28,051 nucleotides of DNA from DATKWS01 sp035529435 (GTDB taxonomy: Bacteria; Krumholzibacteriota; Krumholzibacteriia; Krumholzibacteriales; Krumholzibacteriaceae): positions 1 through 28,051 of the forward strand of contig DATKWS010000191.1 in the NCBI GenBank assembly GCA_035529435.1, in the 5' to 3' direction. The notes beneath the pieces are model-generated. The model was given only the letters and a program-made list of their open reading frames with translations, was not told the DNA's origin and made no database searches. The position numbers and the translations under genes were made by a program. Shown here one piece after another: positions 1-7,356 of this stretch; within the stretch, counting starts at the first letter, position 1; every line of letters begins with the position of its first letter.

Positions 1-566
1 AATGCGACACGCTCGAGGCCCTCGCGCGGTTCAACCTCGGATTCGAGGGTGGGCTCCAGTATTACAGGTATGTCGACACGAACGTACACAACGGGATGCA
101 TTACTTCTACAGCGTCACCGCGTTCGATCACCTGCTCGTGAACAGGCGGCCCGTGCGCCCGAACAAGTACGGCGATCCATCCTCCAATTTCCAGTACATA
201 GTGCCGCTCTCCGATGCGCAGGAGGCTGAAAGCTACGACGAGAAAGAGGTTTACGTCGTGCCGAATCCGGCGACATCCGAGACGGTGGCCCCGTGGCGGC
301 TCGAGCCGAACATGGATGACCCGACGGGGATCAAGGTGGAGTTCAGGAACCTGCCGGCCTGTTTCAGCACGGTGCGGATCTACACGGTGGCGGGCGACCT
401 GGTGGAGGTGCTGTACCATGACGGCAGTGACGGCCACGGCACGTTGAGGTGGGATCTGGTATCGAGGAACGGGCAGGATATAACGAGTGGCGTGTACCTG
501 TTCGCCGTCGATCCCGAAGATGATAGATTCTCGGAAACGATAGGCAAGTTTGTCGTGATTCGATAG
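1..566 (+). CDS. C-terminal part of secreted protein with FlgD-like / type IX-style sorting domain
   Basis: The reading frame is open from base 3 to the TAG at 564-566, so this is the last 187 residues of a gene that begins before the window. The ATG at 96 is internal. The final ~90 residues have the layout of a FlgD Ig-like or Por-type C-terminal domain: a YVVPNP entry motif, a strand reading VRIYTVAGDLVEVL, a WDL..RNGQDITSGVYLF segment and a closing GKFVVIR strand. In FCB bacteria such domains end large secreted or surface proteins and can act as outer-membrane export signals. The part before it (Y-Y-R-Y-V-D, then H-Y-F-Y-S-V-T-A-F-D) looks like a fibronectin-type edge. A PorV-like gene follows after 36 bases, which fits a secreted cargo with its handling barrel. 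The missing N-terminus hides the enzymatic or adhesive role. Confidence 0.8.
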   Translation, partial: CDTLEALARFNLGFEGGLQYYRYVDTNVHNGMHYFYSVTAFDHLLVNRRPVRPNKYGDPSSNFQYIVPLSDAQEAESYDEKEVYVVPNPATSETVAPWRLEPNMDDPTGIKVEFRNLPACFSTVRIYTVAGDLVEVLYHDGSDGHGTLRWDLVSRNGQDITSGVYLFAVDPEDDRFSETIGKFVVIR

Positions 567-590
567 ATTTTGAGAACGCAATCTGTTTGA

Positions 591-595
591 GGAGG
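591..595 (+). promoter_or_regulatory. Ribosome binding site GGAGG deciding the PorV-like start
   Basis: GGAGG lies 4 bases before the ATG at 600 and 7 bases before the ATG at 603. The spacing favours the second ATG. Confidence 0.6.
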
Positions 596-602
596 TCTCA
601 TG

Positions 603-1544
603 ATGAAGCGTACGGTTTTCATTGGGGCAGTTCTCCTGGCACTGGTTCCGGGTATCGTGTTGGGGGCTACGAAACCGTTCGAGAAGGTGGGCACCTATTC
701 AGCCCAGTTTCTCAAGATCGGTGTGTCCGCCCGCGCCACCGGTATGGGGGGTGCGTTCACCGCGGTATCGAATGATGCAACGGCGATATACTGGAATCCG
801 GCAGGAATGGTGGAGTTGACTCGTACACAGGTAACGTTGAACTCGGTCGTGTGGCCCGCTGATATCGATGTCTACTTCGCCGGCGCCGTCTTTACCACTC
901 CGTACTTTCCCGGGACATTCGGATTCAGCGCCCGCGCGCTGACGATGGACCCTCAGGAGGAACGGACGATCTATATGCCCCAGGGAACGAAGCGGTTCTT
1001 CGACGCGGGGGATATGTCGTTCGGTTTGTCGTACGCAATGTACTTTACCGACCGGTTCTCCGCCGGTATCACCACACACTTCATCCACATGGGACTGGCG
1101 GACAAGAGTGTGGAAACGCTTGCCTTCGATTTCGGTTTGATATACCGGATCGGAATCCAGGGCATGAAGCTCGGCATGATGATCCAGAGCCTCGGCGCAG
1201 AGGTGAACTTCGATGATCGCGCTTCAAAGATGCCGACCCTCTTCCGCGTCGGCCTCTCCGTCGATGCATACCGCCGTGGAGCGCATGCGCTGCTGGCAGC
1301 GGGTGAGTTCTCCCATCCTTCGGACAACAAGGAACGGATGAATGTCGGGATGGAGTACGTATTCAACCAGTTCTTCTTCCTGCGCAGTGGGTACAACATA
1401 AACTACGACACGCAGGGACTGGCATGGGGTGTAGGATTCAGGGTCGACACCAGTCAGACGTCCGATATCGGCTTCGACTACGCATGGGAGGATCTTGGAT
1501 ACTTGGGCCGTGCGCACCGCGTGACCTTGAACTTCAGCTACTAG
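603..1544 (+). CDS. PorV/PorQ-family outer-membrane beta-barrel protein
   Basis: This 313-residue protein has a clear signal peptide (KRTVFIGAVLLALVPGIVLGA). The hallmark N-terminal block of the PorV/PorQ family follows at about residues 35-75: GVSARATGMGGAFTAVSND, then an AIYWNPAGM segment. The rest alternates short hydrophobic strands with aromatic girdles and ends in an aromatic residue (LNFSY), as outer-membrane barrels do. In type IX secretion PorV is a FadL-like barrel that shuttles cargo with C-terminal sorting domains to the attachment complex. Many FCB genomes carry several PorV-like paralogues of unproven role. The cargo-like C-terminus just upstream supports a secretion-related role here. 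I start at 603 because of ribosome-binding-site spacing; 600 is the alternative. Family call is firm, specific function inferred. Confidence 0.85.
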   Translation: MKRTVFIGAVLLALVPGIVLGATKPFEKVGTYSAQFLKIGVSARATGMGGAFTAVSNDATAIYWNPAGMVELTRTQVTLNSVVWPADIDVYFAGAVFTTPYFPGTFGFSARALTMDPQEERTIYMPQGTKRFFDAGDMSFGLSYAMYFTDRFSAGITTHFIHMGLADKSVETLAFDFGLIYRIGIQGMKLGMMIQSLGAEVNFDDRASKMPTLFRVGLSVDAYRRGAHALLAAGEFSHPSDNKERMNVGMEYVFNQFFFLRSGYNINYDTQGLAWGVGFRVDTSQTSDIGFDYAWEDLGYLGRAHRVTLNFSY

Positions 1545-1577
1545 GAGCGAGCGGGTTGTAAAGGGCCCCTGATATCG

Positions 1578-3095
1578 ATGCGTACATTCATCTTTCTTTC
1601 CTTCTTGATAGTATGCTGCATCTCGGCCGGGGCGGGAATGTGTGTGGAGGGGAACTTCATCGGGGAGGGGGGATTCGAGTTCTATCTCGATATGGCCTCC
1701 CTGCCGACCGGTGGCGAGGAAACACTCGTACTATTCCAGATTGCGATTCCATCAAAGGAAGTCAAATACAATGAAAAAGATGGCCGGTACCAGGCGGCCG
1801 TCAGGGTCAGGATCACGCTGCGTGAGGGCGACGAGGTCGTACACCAGAAAGGGTACGTGATACGCGACGAACGCGGTGCGCCGCCGGTGGATGAAGATCT
1901 ATCGACCTTCTTTTTCCTCATCGATTCGTGCTACGTTCAACCGGGGGATTATGTACTCGATGTCGAAGTCGATGATGCGCAACGACGGAAAAAGACGCTA
2001 TTCGGAGTACTCGGTAAAAAATATATATCCTCTTTCTTGACAGACGTTTATGTCAGTGTCCGGTCGTTTCCGGAAGAGGAGGTGGCGCTCGGTGAGCCGA
2101 TTCTCATATGGTCAATGAAACCCCACCGCGGGGACGTTGAGTTCATACCGAATCCCATTCAGACATACGGCCTGAGGAACGACACCCTCTCGTTCTTCGC
2201 CCGGGCGTACGTGCCCGAGGCATCCAAAACAGATTCTCTCGGTGTATATCTCGCCGTTCTCGACGGAGCCGGTGAGGTTCAGGAGGAGGAGTATTTCAAG
2301 ACGGCCGTCGATGACCGGCACGCGAGCATCTTCGGCTCGTTCGATTTGAACGCATACCCATCGGGCACCTACCGGATACTGATCGATGCATTTGATAGAG
2401 ACGGTACCCGCGTCACCGCCGGAAAGGATTTCAATGTGGCGTGGGAGCTCATGAACTGGCAGAAACCACGGCGGGACGTCCTCGTGGAAGCACGTATCCT
2501 CTTTTCTGATAGTGAATTCGAGGTTTTCCAGAAGATGGGCATCGGTGATCAGGAAAGCATGCTCGCCACCTTCTGGAAGAATTTGGATCCGACACCCCAT
2601 ACCGCCGTGAACGAGAAGTACGAGACGTTCATCGAGCGGGTGCGCTACGCCGACAGCCAGTTCAGGAGCGGCGCGCGGGGTGCATTGACCGATCGCGGCC
2701 AGATCTATGTCCGGTATGGGCCTCCCGATGAGATCGTGAGCCAGAGCCTTCCCAAGACGAGGGAGGACATGACCGAGGCGATCCAGAAACTCGAGGACGA
2801 GTACAAGGTCATCGCCTTCGGTTCGGCCCGTGGCCCCGGGTCCCAGGAATATCCGAAGGTGCAATCGAGGTCCATAAAGGGCTCGAGAATGAGTGACGGA
2901 AAACCCTTCCGCGGCGTCGGGATGGATTCCGGTGCGTTCGAGCTCTGGATATACAATTTCAGGGGCGACCCGTTGCTCGATCGGGACAGGATCATGACGG
3001 TGCATACCGGCTTCCGGTTCCTCTTTGTCGATAAGGACGGCGTCGGCCAGTATTCCCTGATCGGCACCTCCGAGGAACTGCAAGAAACGGAATAA
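1578..3095 (+). CDS. GWxTD-domain secreted protein (divergent motif)
   Basis: This 505-residue protein has a signal peptide (about residues 1-22) and two or more beta-rich domains. The C-terminal GWxTD-type domain spans about residues 300-495. The diagnostic core at residues 368-387 reads GALTDRG then IYVRYGPPDE, so the tryptophan of GWxTD is replaced by alanine (Ala369) while Thr371 and Asp372 remain. The protein at 12125-13441 shares the DP.P...VNE, TDRG and RYG.PD landmarks and is a clear paralogue. GWxTD domains are known mainly from FCB bacteria and have no established biochemical function. The gene follows the PorV-like gene by 33 bases. The ribosome binding site is weak (AAGGG about 13 bases before ATG), suggesting coupling or low translation. 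The probable location is periplasmic or outer-membrane associated. Confidence 0.8.
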   Translation: MRTFIFLSFLIVCCISAGAGMCVEGNFIGEGGFEFYLDMASLPTGGEETLVLFQIAIPSKEVKYNEKDGRYQAAVRVRITLREGDEVVHQKGYVIRDERGAPPVDEDLSTFFFLIDSCYVQPGDYVLDVEVDDAQRRKKTLFGVLGKKYISSFLTDVYVSVRSFPEEEVALGEPILIWSMKPHRGDVEFIPNPIQTYGLRNDTLSFFARAYVPEASKTDSLGVYLAVLDGAGEVQEEEYFKTAVDDRHASIFGSFDLNAYPSGTYRILIDAFDRDGTRVTAGKDFNVAWELMNWQKPRRDVLVEARILFSDSEFEVFQKMGIGDQESMLATFWKNLDPTPHTAVNEKYETFIERVRYADSQFRSGARGALTDRGQIYVRYGPPDEIVSQSLPKTREDMTEAIQKLEDEYKVIAFGSARGPGSQEYPKVQSRSIKGSRMSDGKPFRGVGMDSGAFELWIYNFRGDPLLDRDRIMTVHTGFRFLFVDKDGVGQYSLIGTSEELQETE

Positions 3096-3336
3096 GATGA
3101 AAGGGATACGCAGGGATTTCGACTCCTCTCGATTTTTGGTTGACAAGGGGGTGATCATACACTATTTTACACGAGTTACAGAGGTTGGACGGGTTGCATC
3201 TCTTGCTTCATCGTGGACCGAGTTTCAAGATACCACAAGGGCGCAACTGGTTCTCTTTTAGTCAGCGAAAGATCCGTTCTAGTTAAACGGGTAACAACAT
3301 CATTTCAATACGTAATCTGCAGAAGGAGTAAAACGT
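3096..3336 (+). other. Intergenic region before exbB
   Basis: No gene is supported in these 241 bases. They hold a good promoter at 3140-3168 and an untranslated leader of about 160 bases. A short open frame across 3213-3494 is a shadow of exbB. The leader has only weak pairing potential (CCGTT 3274-3278 with AACGG 3286-3290) and ends with the exbB ribosome binding site. Confidence 0.6.
3140..3168 (+). promoter_or_regulatory. Sigma70-like promoter for exbB-exbD-exbD-tonB
   Basis: A perfect TTGACA at 3140-3145 is followed, after a 17-base spacer, by TATTTT at 3163-3168 (4 of 6 matches). Transcription would start near 3175, about 160 bases before exbB. It sits in the only sizeable gap between the GWxTD gene and exbB. 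Confidence 0.6.
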
Positions 3337-4194
3337 ATGGTAAAGAAAGGCCTCTCGGGATCGAACGTGTTACTCGCATTCATTATAGTAATCGCTGTTG
3401 TTGCTCCCGCTGTCTGTTTCGCACAGGAAGCGGCCAGCGAGCCAGTGTGGAATGCCCAGTCGGAGCAGGACTCGCTGAGCATGGCCAAGGGTGATTCCAT
3501 CGCCGCAGCGAGAAAGATCGGGGATATGGTCGAGCGTGAGCGGCTCGGTTGGATGTACAACCTGAAGCACAGCGGCATCGGTGAGAAGTATACGAAGGGC
3601 GGCGTTTTCATGCACTTCCTTCTCATCGCCTCCGTGGTCGCGCTGGTATTTATCATCGAGAGGCTCTTTACACTATTCCGCGCCCGGATCAATGTGAGAA
3701 GGCTCATGGGGGATATCGTCAAGACGCTGCAGGCGGAGGGCGTCGATGCGGCCATGAAGGTATGTGAGCGCACGAGAGGCCCGATCGCCGCCATCCTTCA
3801 TTCCGGTCTGCTCCGCGCCGGACGTGGCCCCGAAGCCGTGAAGGAAGCCATCGAAACGGCGGGCAGTATTGAAACGTCGTTTCTTGAGCGTGGCCTCGTG
3901 GCGATCGCGACGGTCGCACAGGTGGCGCCGCTTCTCGGGTTCCTCGGTACCGTTTCGGGTATGATCAGCGCGTTCGCATCGATCGCCGCGGCCGAGCAGG
4001 TGAGCGCAAAGGTGGTGGCCTCCGGTATCGAGGAGGCGCTCATTACCACTGCGACGGGACTCATCATCGCGATTCCGGCAAGTATCGGCCACTCATTCTT
4101 TGTGTCCCAGATCGACCGTTTCGTACTCGAGATGGAAGAGGCCTCGGCGGAGCTGGTCAACGAGCTGATCGAGCTGGGCGGGGGCCGGGAATAA
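3337..4194 (+). CDS. exbB: ExbB/TolQ/MotA-family proton channel subunit
   Basis: This 285-residue inner-membrane subunit uses the proton gradient with ExbD to energise TonB. It has an N-terminal signal peptide (about residues 1-29, ending CFA-Q) and a periplasmic stretch of about 55 residues. The first core helix (MHFLLIASVVALVFIIERLF) lies near 90-112. A cytoplasmic loop follows, then the paired family helices near 188-212 (VAPLLGFLGTVSGMISAF) and 236-258 (ALITTATGLIIAIPASIGHS). The GL.GTV.GM and TA.GL..AIPA signatures are family-defining. The signal-peptide extension is longer than in classical ExbB but occurs in FCB homologues. A ribosome binding site (AAGGAG near 3321) precedes the ATG. 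The gene leads the exbB-exbD-exbD-tonB unit, so TonB energisation is likelier than a Tol-Pal or motor role. Confidence 0.92.
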   Translation: MVKKGLSGSNVLLAFIIVIAVVAPAVCFAQEAASEPVWNAQSEQDSLSMAKGDSIAAARKIGDMVERERLGWMYNLKHSGIGEKYTKGGVFMHFLLIASVVALVFIIERLFTLFRARINVRRLMGDIVKTLQAEGVDAAMKVCERTRGPIAAILHSGLLRAGRGPEAVKEAIETAGSIETSFLERGLVAIATVAQVAPLLGFLGTVSGMISAFASIAAAEQVSAKVVASGIEEALITTATGLIIAIPASIGHSFFVSQIDRFVLEMEEASAELVNELIELGGGRE

Positions 4195-4212
4195 TCGCAC
4201 GGGGAGAATAAA

Positions 4213-4623
4213 ATGATTCGCAAGAGAAGCAAGGTCAGCGCTGACTTCAACACCGCTTCCATGTCGGATATCAATTTCCTCCTGCTGATTTTCTTCCTCG
4301 TGAGCACGATGTTCGCGGTCGAGAGGGGATTGCCGATGGCGCTGCCCGGCAAGACCTCAAAGACCGTCAAGCTGAAGAGGGAAGCGGTGCTCAATATTGA
4401 AGCCTTCGCAAGCGGGGCTATAGTGATTCGCGGGACGGGCCCCGTCAGACTCAAGGATATACAGTCGATTGTCGAACAGAAGCTTATCGAGAAGCCGAAG
4501 CTCGTTGTCGTCATCGAAACGGACCCAAATGCAGATTACGGTATCATGGTCGATATCCTGGATGAGCTTCGTTTGGCAAAGGCAACGCGAATATCGCTCA
4601 GAATGATGAGGGGCGAAACATAG
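4213..4623 (+). CDS. exbD: ExbD/TolR-family protein, first paralogue
   Basis: This 136-residue protein has a short cytoplasmic N-terminus, one membrane helix (about 19-37, INFLLLIFFLVSTMFA) and a periplasmic domain. Asp19, in SMSDI at the helix entrance, matches the essential proton-carrying aspartate of ExbD and TolR. The periplasmic part keeps the family pattern V.I...G.I.I and VVIETDPNADYG. It begins 18 bases after exbB with GGGGAG before the ATG and ends 13 bases before the second exbD. It partners ExbB in a proton-driven complex. With the next gene it forms a tandem pair with clear divergence in the periplasmic domain, so a mixed ExbD complex or two alternative ones are possible. Confidence 0.92.
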   Translation: MIRKRSKVSADFNTASMSDINFLLLIFFLVSTMFAVERGLPMALPGKTSKTVKLKREAVLNIEAFASGAIVIRGTGPVRLKDIQSIVEQKLIEKPKLVVVIETDPNADYGIMVDILDELRLAKATRISLRMMRGET

Positions 4624-4636
4624 AGGAGCTGCTGCG

Positions 4637-5047
4637 GTGAAATTCGAGAGAAGACAGGGTGTACGACCGAGTATTCCAACCGGATCGATGGCCGATATCA
4701 TCTTTCTGCTTCTGATCTTCTTCATGGTGACGACGATATTTAAGATGGAAGAAGGGCTTCCGATCAAGCTCCCGCGCGCCGAATCGGGGGCCGAGCTCGA
4801 ACGGGAACGCCTCATCCAGGTGTGGGCGGACCGGTATGATCGGATCAGCATGAACGACAAGCTCGTACGTATCGAAAATATACAGGCGATCGTTGCAACC
4901 CGGCTGGAGGAGAACAGGGGACTAATCGTGGCGTTCAACGTCGACCATCGTACCAAGTACGAGCTCGTCTCCAATATTATCGAGCAGTTGAAGGAAGCCA
5001 ACGCCGTAAATGTATCGTTCGTCGCAGTCGGTGAGGAAGGTAGCTAA
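4637..5047 (+). CDS. exbD: ExbD/TolR-family protein, second paralogue
   Basis: This second ExbD is also 136 residues and starts with GTG, 8 bases after an AGAGGAG that overlaps the stop of the first copy. The membrane helix (about 20-39, IIFLLLIFFMVTTIF) begins with Asp20 in a SMADI context, so the proton-path aspartate is kept. The periplasmic part (KLPRAESGAELERERL, then a YELVSNIIEQLKEANAVNVSF tail) follows the family fold but differs from copy one, notably in the charged linker. Tandem exbD genes next to tonB are common in FCB and proteobacterial Ton systems. Both copies look intact. Confidence 0.92.
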   Translation: MKFERRQGVRPSIPTGSMADIIFLLLIFFMVTTIFKMEEGLPIKLPRAESGAELERERLIQVWADRYDRISMNDKLVRIENIQAIVATRLEENRGLIVAFNVDHRTKYELVSNIIEQLKEANAVNVSFVAVGEEGS

Positions 5048-5062
5048 GGAAGGGGTGCCAGG

Positions 5063-5689
5063 TTGGCAATTGGAGCTTTAGAGAATATACGATTCAAGAA
5101 GGGGTACAACAAGTACATCCGCAATTCATTCTTCGTTGCTCTGGTCATCCACTTTCTGGTGTTCTATTTTTCTCCTCAATTCGAATTCAAGCCGTACGTG
5201 CTGAAGGAGGAGTACTTCGAAGCGATCGACCTGCCGGAGCAATTCGATATACCGCCGCCGCCCAAGGAAGTCGCTCAGCCCGCCATTCCGTTGGAAGCGG
5301 CCGAAGGCGAGGAGGTCGATGAGGAGGCGGATATCGCTCCCACGAGTTTCGATGATGTCCAGAGCCTGCCCCCGCCCCCGCCCCCGCCTTCCGAACAGGC
5401 TCAGGATTTCTACGCTTTCGACGAACCGCCGGTACTGATCAAGTTCATCAGCCCGAAGTACCCGGACCTTGCGAGGCAGGCGGGTATCGAGGGGACTGTT
5501 CTGATCGAGGTGCTCGTCAGCGATGAGGGCAAGGTGGAACAGGCTCGTGTCATACAATCCGACGTGACCCCCGCCATGGAAAGAGCTGCAATTGAGGCAG
5601 CGAAGCTATGCAGGTTCAAACCCGCCAAGCAGCGTACGGTGCCGGTACCTGCCCGCATGGCGATCCCGATCAGGTTCAAACTTCACTAG
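5063..5689 (+). CDS. tonB: TonB energy-transducing protein
   Basis: This 208-residue protein starts at TTG 5063, behind AAGGAAGGGG; no other start lies in the right place. One membrane helix (residues 22-37) contains His30, recalling the functional histidine in the TonB helix. A periplasmic linker (about 45-120) follows, rich in Pro, Glu and Asp and including a run of seven prolines. The TonB C-terminal domain (about 125-208) has the SPKYPDLARQAGIEGTV motif, a GKV....V..S strand pair and a closing FKPAKQ...VPV...PIRFK strand. It would couple the ExbB/ExbD motor to outer-membrane receptors. No TonB-dependent receptor lies in this window, so substrates are unknown. It ends the unit and is followed by a terminator. 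Confidence 0.93.
   Translation: MAIGALENIRFKKGYNKYIRNSFFVALVIHFLVFYFSPQFEFKPYVLKEEYFEAIDLPEQFDIPPPPKEVAQPAIPLEAAEGEEVDEEADIAPTSFDDVQSLPPPPPPPSEQAQDFYAFDEPPVLIKFISPKYPDLARQAGIEGTVLIEVLVSDEGKVEQARVIQSDVTPAMERAAIEAAKLCRFKPAKQRTVPVPARMAIPIRFKLH
5369..5386 (+). repeat. Three tandem CCCCCG hexamers in tonB
   Basis: Three perfect copies of CCCCCG encode the proline run in the TonB linker. A whole-unit slip adds or removes two prolines without changing frame. Confidence 0.75.
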
Positions 5690-5976
5690 CGGTTGTGAAG
5701 ATCACGGTATTCTCCGCCCGGTTTGATAGCCGGGCGTTTTCATTTCCCGGCCGGCGCCGCGCCGGCGGGCGGTGCGCACGGGACCGGAAGAAAAACATCC
5801 AAAGAGGGAATCCTCGAAATATGGGATGCAATGAGACGGCGATGTGTGGTACTACTTTTGTATTATTCTTTCGATTTACTGAAACCATGCACACCTGGAG
5901 GGCGTATGTACGTGTGTGGGCTGTGCTTACAAAATTTTTTGCTGACCCGGAGCATTAAACACGGAAGGTTCGTACG
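5690..5976 (+). other. Intergenic region between tonB and tolC-like gene
   Basis: No gene is supported in these 287 bases. They hold the tonB terminator (5715-5740) and a second perfect GC-rich inverted repeat (5750-5757 with 5759-5766). A more AT-rich stretch at 5850-5945 may carry the tolC promoter, but I see no convincing -35/-10 pair; TATTAT at 5861-5866 is the best -10 candidate. Small open frames here read through the terminator and are not convincing. Confidence 0.5.
5715..5740 (+). terminator. Rho-independent terminator after tonB
   Basis: CGCCCGG (5715-5721) pairs with CCGGGCG (5730-5736) around an 8-base loop and is followed by TTTTCATTT. It lies 25 bases past the tonB stop. Confidence 0.8.
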
Positions 5977-7329
5977 ATGAAACAGATACCACGTTTTCAT
6001 GTTGCGTTTCAGATGTCCTGCACGGGTTTCTGTGTACTGGCAGCGCTCGTTATCACGGTTGCGGCGTGTGGGGCCGAGATTCTTTCACTCAATGACTGTA
6101 TCAACATCGCCCTGAAGAGCAATCCAGAGATCGGGATCGCGGAGGAAGGGTACCGGAAAGCGCAGAGTTCACTCCTCATGAATTACGGGGGTCTCCTGCC
6201 GTGGCTCTCGGCCGATTTCAGCACTGGTCACCGTTTCTATGGACCTTCATCCGTACAGTTTGATGCCCAGGGGCGACCGGTCATACAGAATGGTTTCAAT
6301 TACGAGGATTACTCCTTCCGTATCTCCTCCGATATCGTGCTGTTCGACGGGGGAGGTACGATCAATCAGATACGATCGGCGATGAGCGGCCGGGACGCTT
6401 CCAAGGAGGAACTTCGTTACAACAAAGATCTCATAACCGCACGTGTGATACGTGCGTATTACGATCTTGTCCGGAGTACGATGCTGCGCCGTGTTCAGGA
6501 GGAAGCGCAGGAGCAAGCCAATAAGAGTCTCGAGCGGACCGAAGCGCTCCTCGAAGTCGGCTCGGCGACACGGGCCGACGTGCTGAAGGCGCGTGTGCTC
6601 CATTCCAACACGAGGCTCAACATGATAAAGGCGAAGAATGCCGTCGAGCTCGCACGCGAGGATCTCATCTCGCTGCTCAATGTCACGGAGAGCCGTGCCT
6701 TCGATGTGGACACCACGACGGTCATCACCTACATAGATCCTGACTCGAACGGCGAGATACAGTTCGCCCTCGATAACAGACCCAACCTGAAGAGCCTGCA
6801 GTACACCATCAGGTCGGCAAGTGCCGGCATCGCCGCCGCCAAGAGCGGATGGCTTCCGACGGTCGGGGCGAGTTTCGGCTACGTGTGGAACGACCGCGCG
6901 ATGGCGGACAATCTGAATTTCTTCAAGGAAGAGTACATGTGGAGCGTCATCGGGTATGTGAGCTTCAATCTCTTCGATCGGTTCGCCACCAGCGCGAATG
7001 TCAGGAATGCCAAGGCCAATCACCGCATCGCCGAGTACAACCTGGAAAACGCGAAACTGCAGGCGATACGGGAGATAAAGAGCCTCGTTTTCATGCTTCG
7101 GGAATCCCGGGAGCGGATATCGGTGGCGACCGAAACGGTGGAACAGGCCATGGAGGATGTGCGGCTCGCCGATGAACGGTACCGCGTCGGTGCGGGAACG
7201 ATGCTGGAAACGATCGATGCGCAGGTCGCCCTGACACAGGCCAAGGCGGATGTGATCGATGCGAAGTGCGATTACCTCATCGCTGTCGCGGATCTCGCGC
7301 GGGCGACCGGGCGGAGGGTTCATCGGTAA
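5977..7329 (+). CDS. TolC-family outer-membrane efflux protein
   Basis: This 450-residue protein has the two repeated outer-membrane-efflux domains of the TolC family. The first begins LSLNDCINIALKSNPEI near residues 38-54. The second begins near 265 (ALDNRPNLKSLQYTIRSA), and helical blocks rich in Ala, Glu and Arg form the periplasmic tunnel. The N-terminal hydrophobic segment ends VAACGAE, a plausible lipobox with Cys31, so it may be an acylated OprM-like channel. Three would form a trans-envelope duct. It starts at ATG 5977 behind GGAAGG. The next genes are an ABC ATPase, a MacA-like adaptor and two MacB-like permeases, so it is probably the outer-membrane part of that exporter. Substrate unknown. 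Confidence 0.92.
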   Translation: MKQIPRFHVAFQMSCTGFCVLAALVITVAACGAEILSLNDCINIALKSNPEIGIAEEGYRKAQSSLLMNYGGLLPWLSADFSTGHRFYGPSSVQFDAQGRPVIQNGFNYEDYSFRISSDIVLFDGGGTINQIRSAMSGRDASKEELRYNKDLITARVIRAYYDLVRSTMLRRVQEEAQEQANKSLERTEALLEVGSATRADVLKARVLHSNTRLNMIKAKNAVELAREDLISLLNVTESRAFDVDTTTVITYIDPDSNGEIQFALDNRPNLKSLQYTIRSASAGIAAAKSGWLPTVGASFGYVWNDRAMADNLNFFKEEYMWSVIGYVSFNLFDRFATSANVRNAKANHRIAEYNLENAKLQAIREIKSLVFMLRESRERISVATETVEQAMEDVRLADERYRVGAGTMLETIDAQVALTQAKADVIDAKCDYLIAVADLARATGRRVHR

Positions 7330-7343
7330 CACGTGGGACGAGC

Positions 7344-7349
7344 GGGGAG
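7344..7349 (+). promoter_or_regulatory. Ribosome binding site GGGGAG deciding the ABC ATPase start
   Basis: GGGGAG lies 7 bases before the ATG at 7357. The upstream in-frame GTG at 7333 lies immediately after the previous stop and has no such site. Confidence 0.5.
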
Positions 7350-7356
7350 ATCGTCA

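Noticed and set aside
2112..3158. Long minus-strand open frame (348 codons) antisense to the first GWxTD gene
   Set aside because: It mirrors a well-supported + gene, has no family motifs and reflects the lack of stop codons in GC-rich antisense frames.
5858..5881. Promoter for the tolC-like gene around TATTAT 5861-5866
   Set aside because: A reasonable -10 but no matching -35 at 16-18 bases; left as a possibility only.
5608..5980. Small + frames running from the end of tonB to the tolC-like start
   Set aside because: They cross the tonB terminator and a second GC-rich inverted repeat and encode nothing recognisable.
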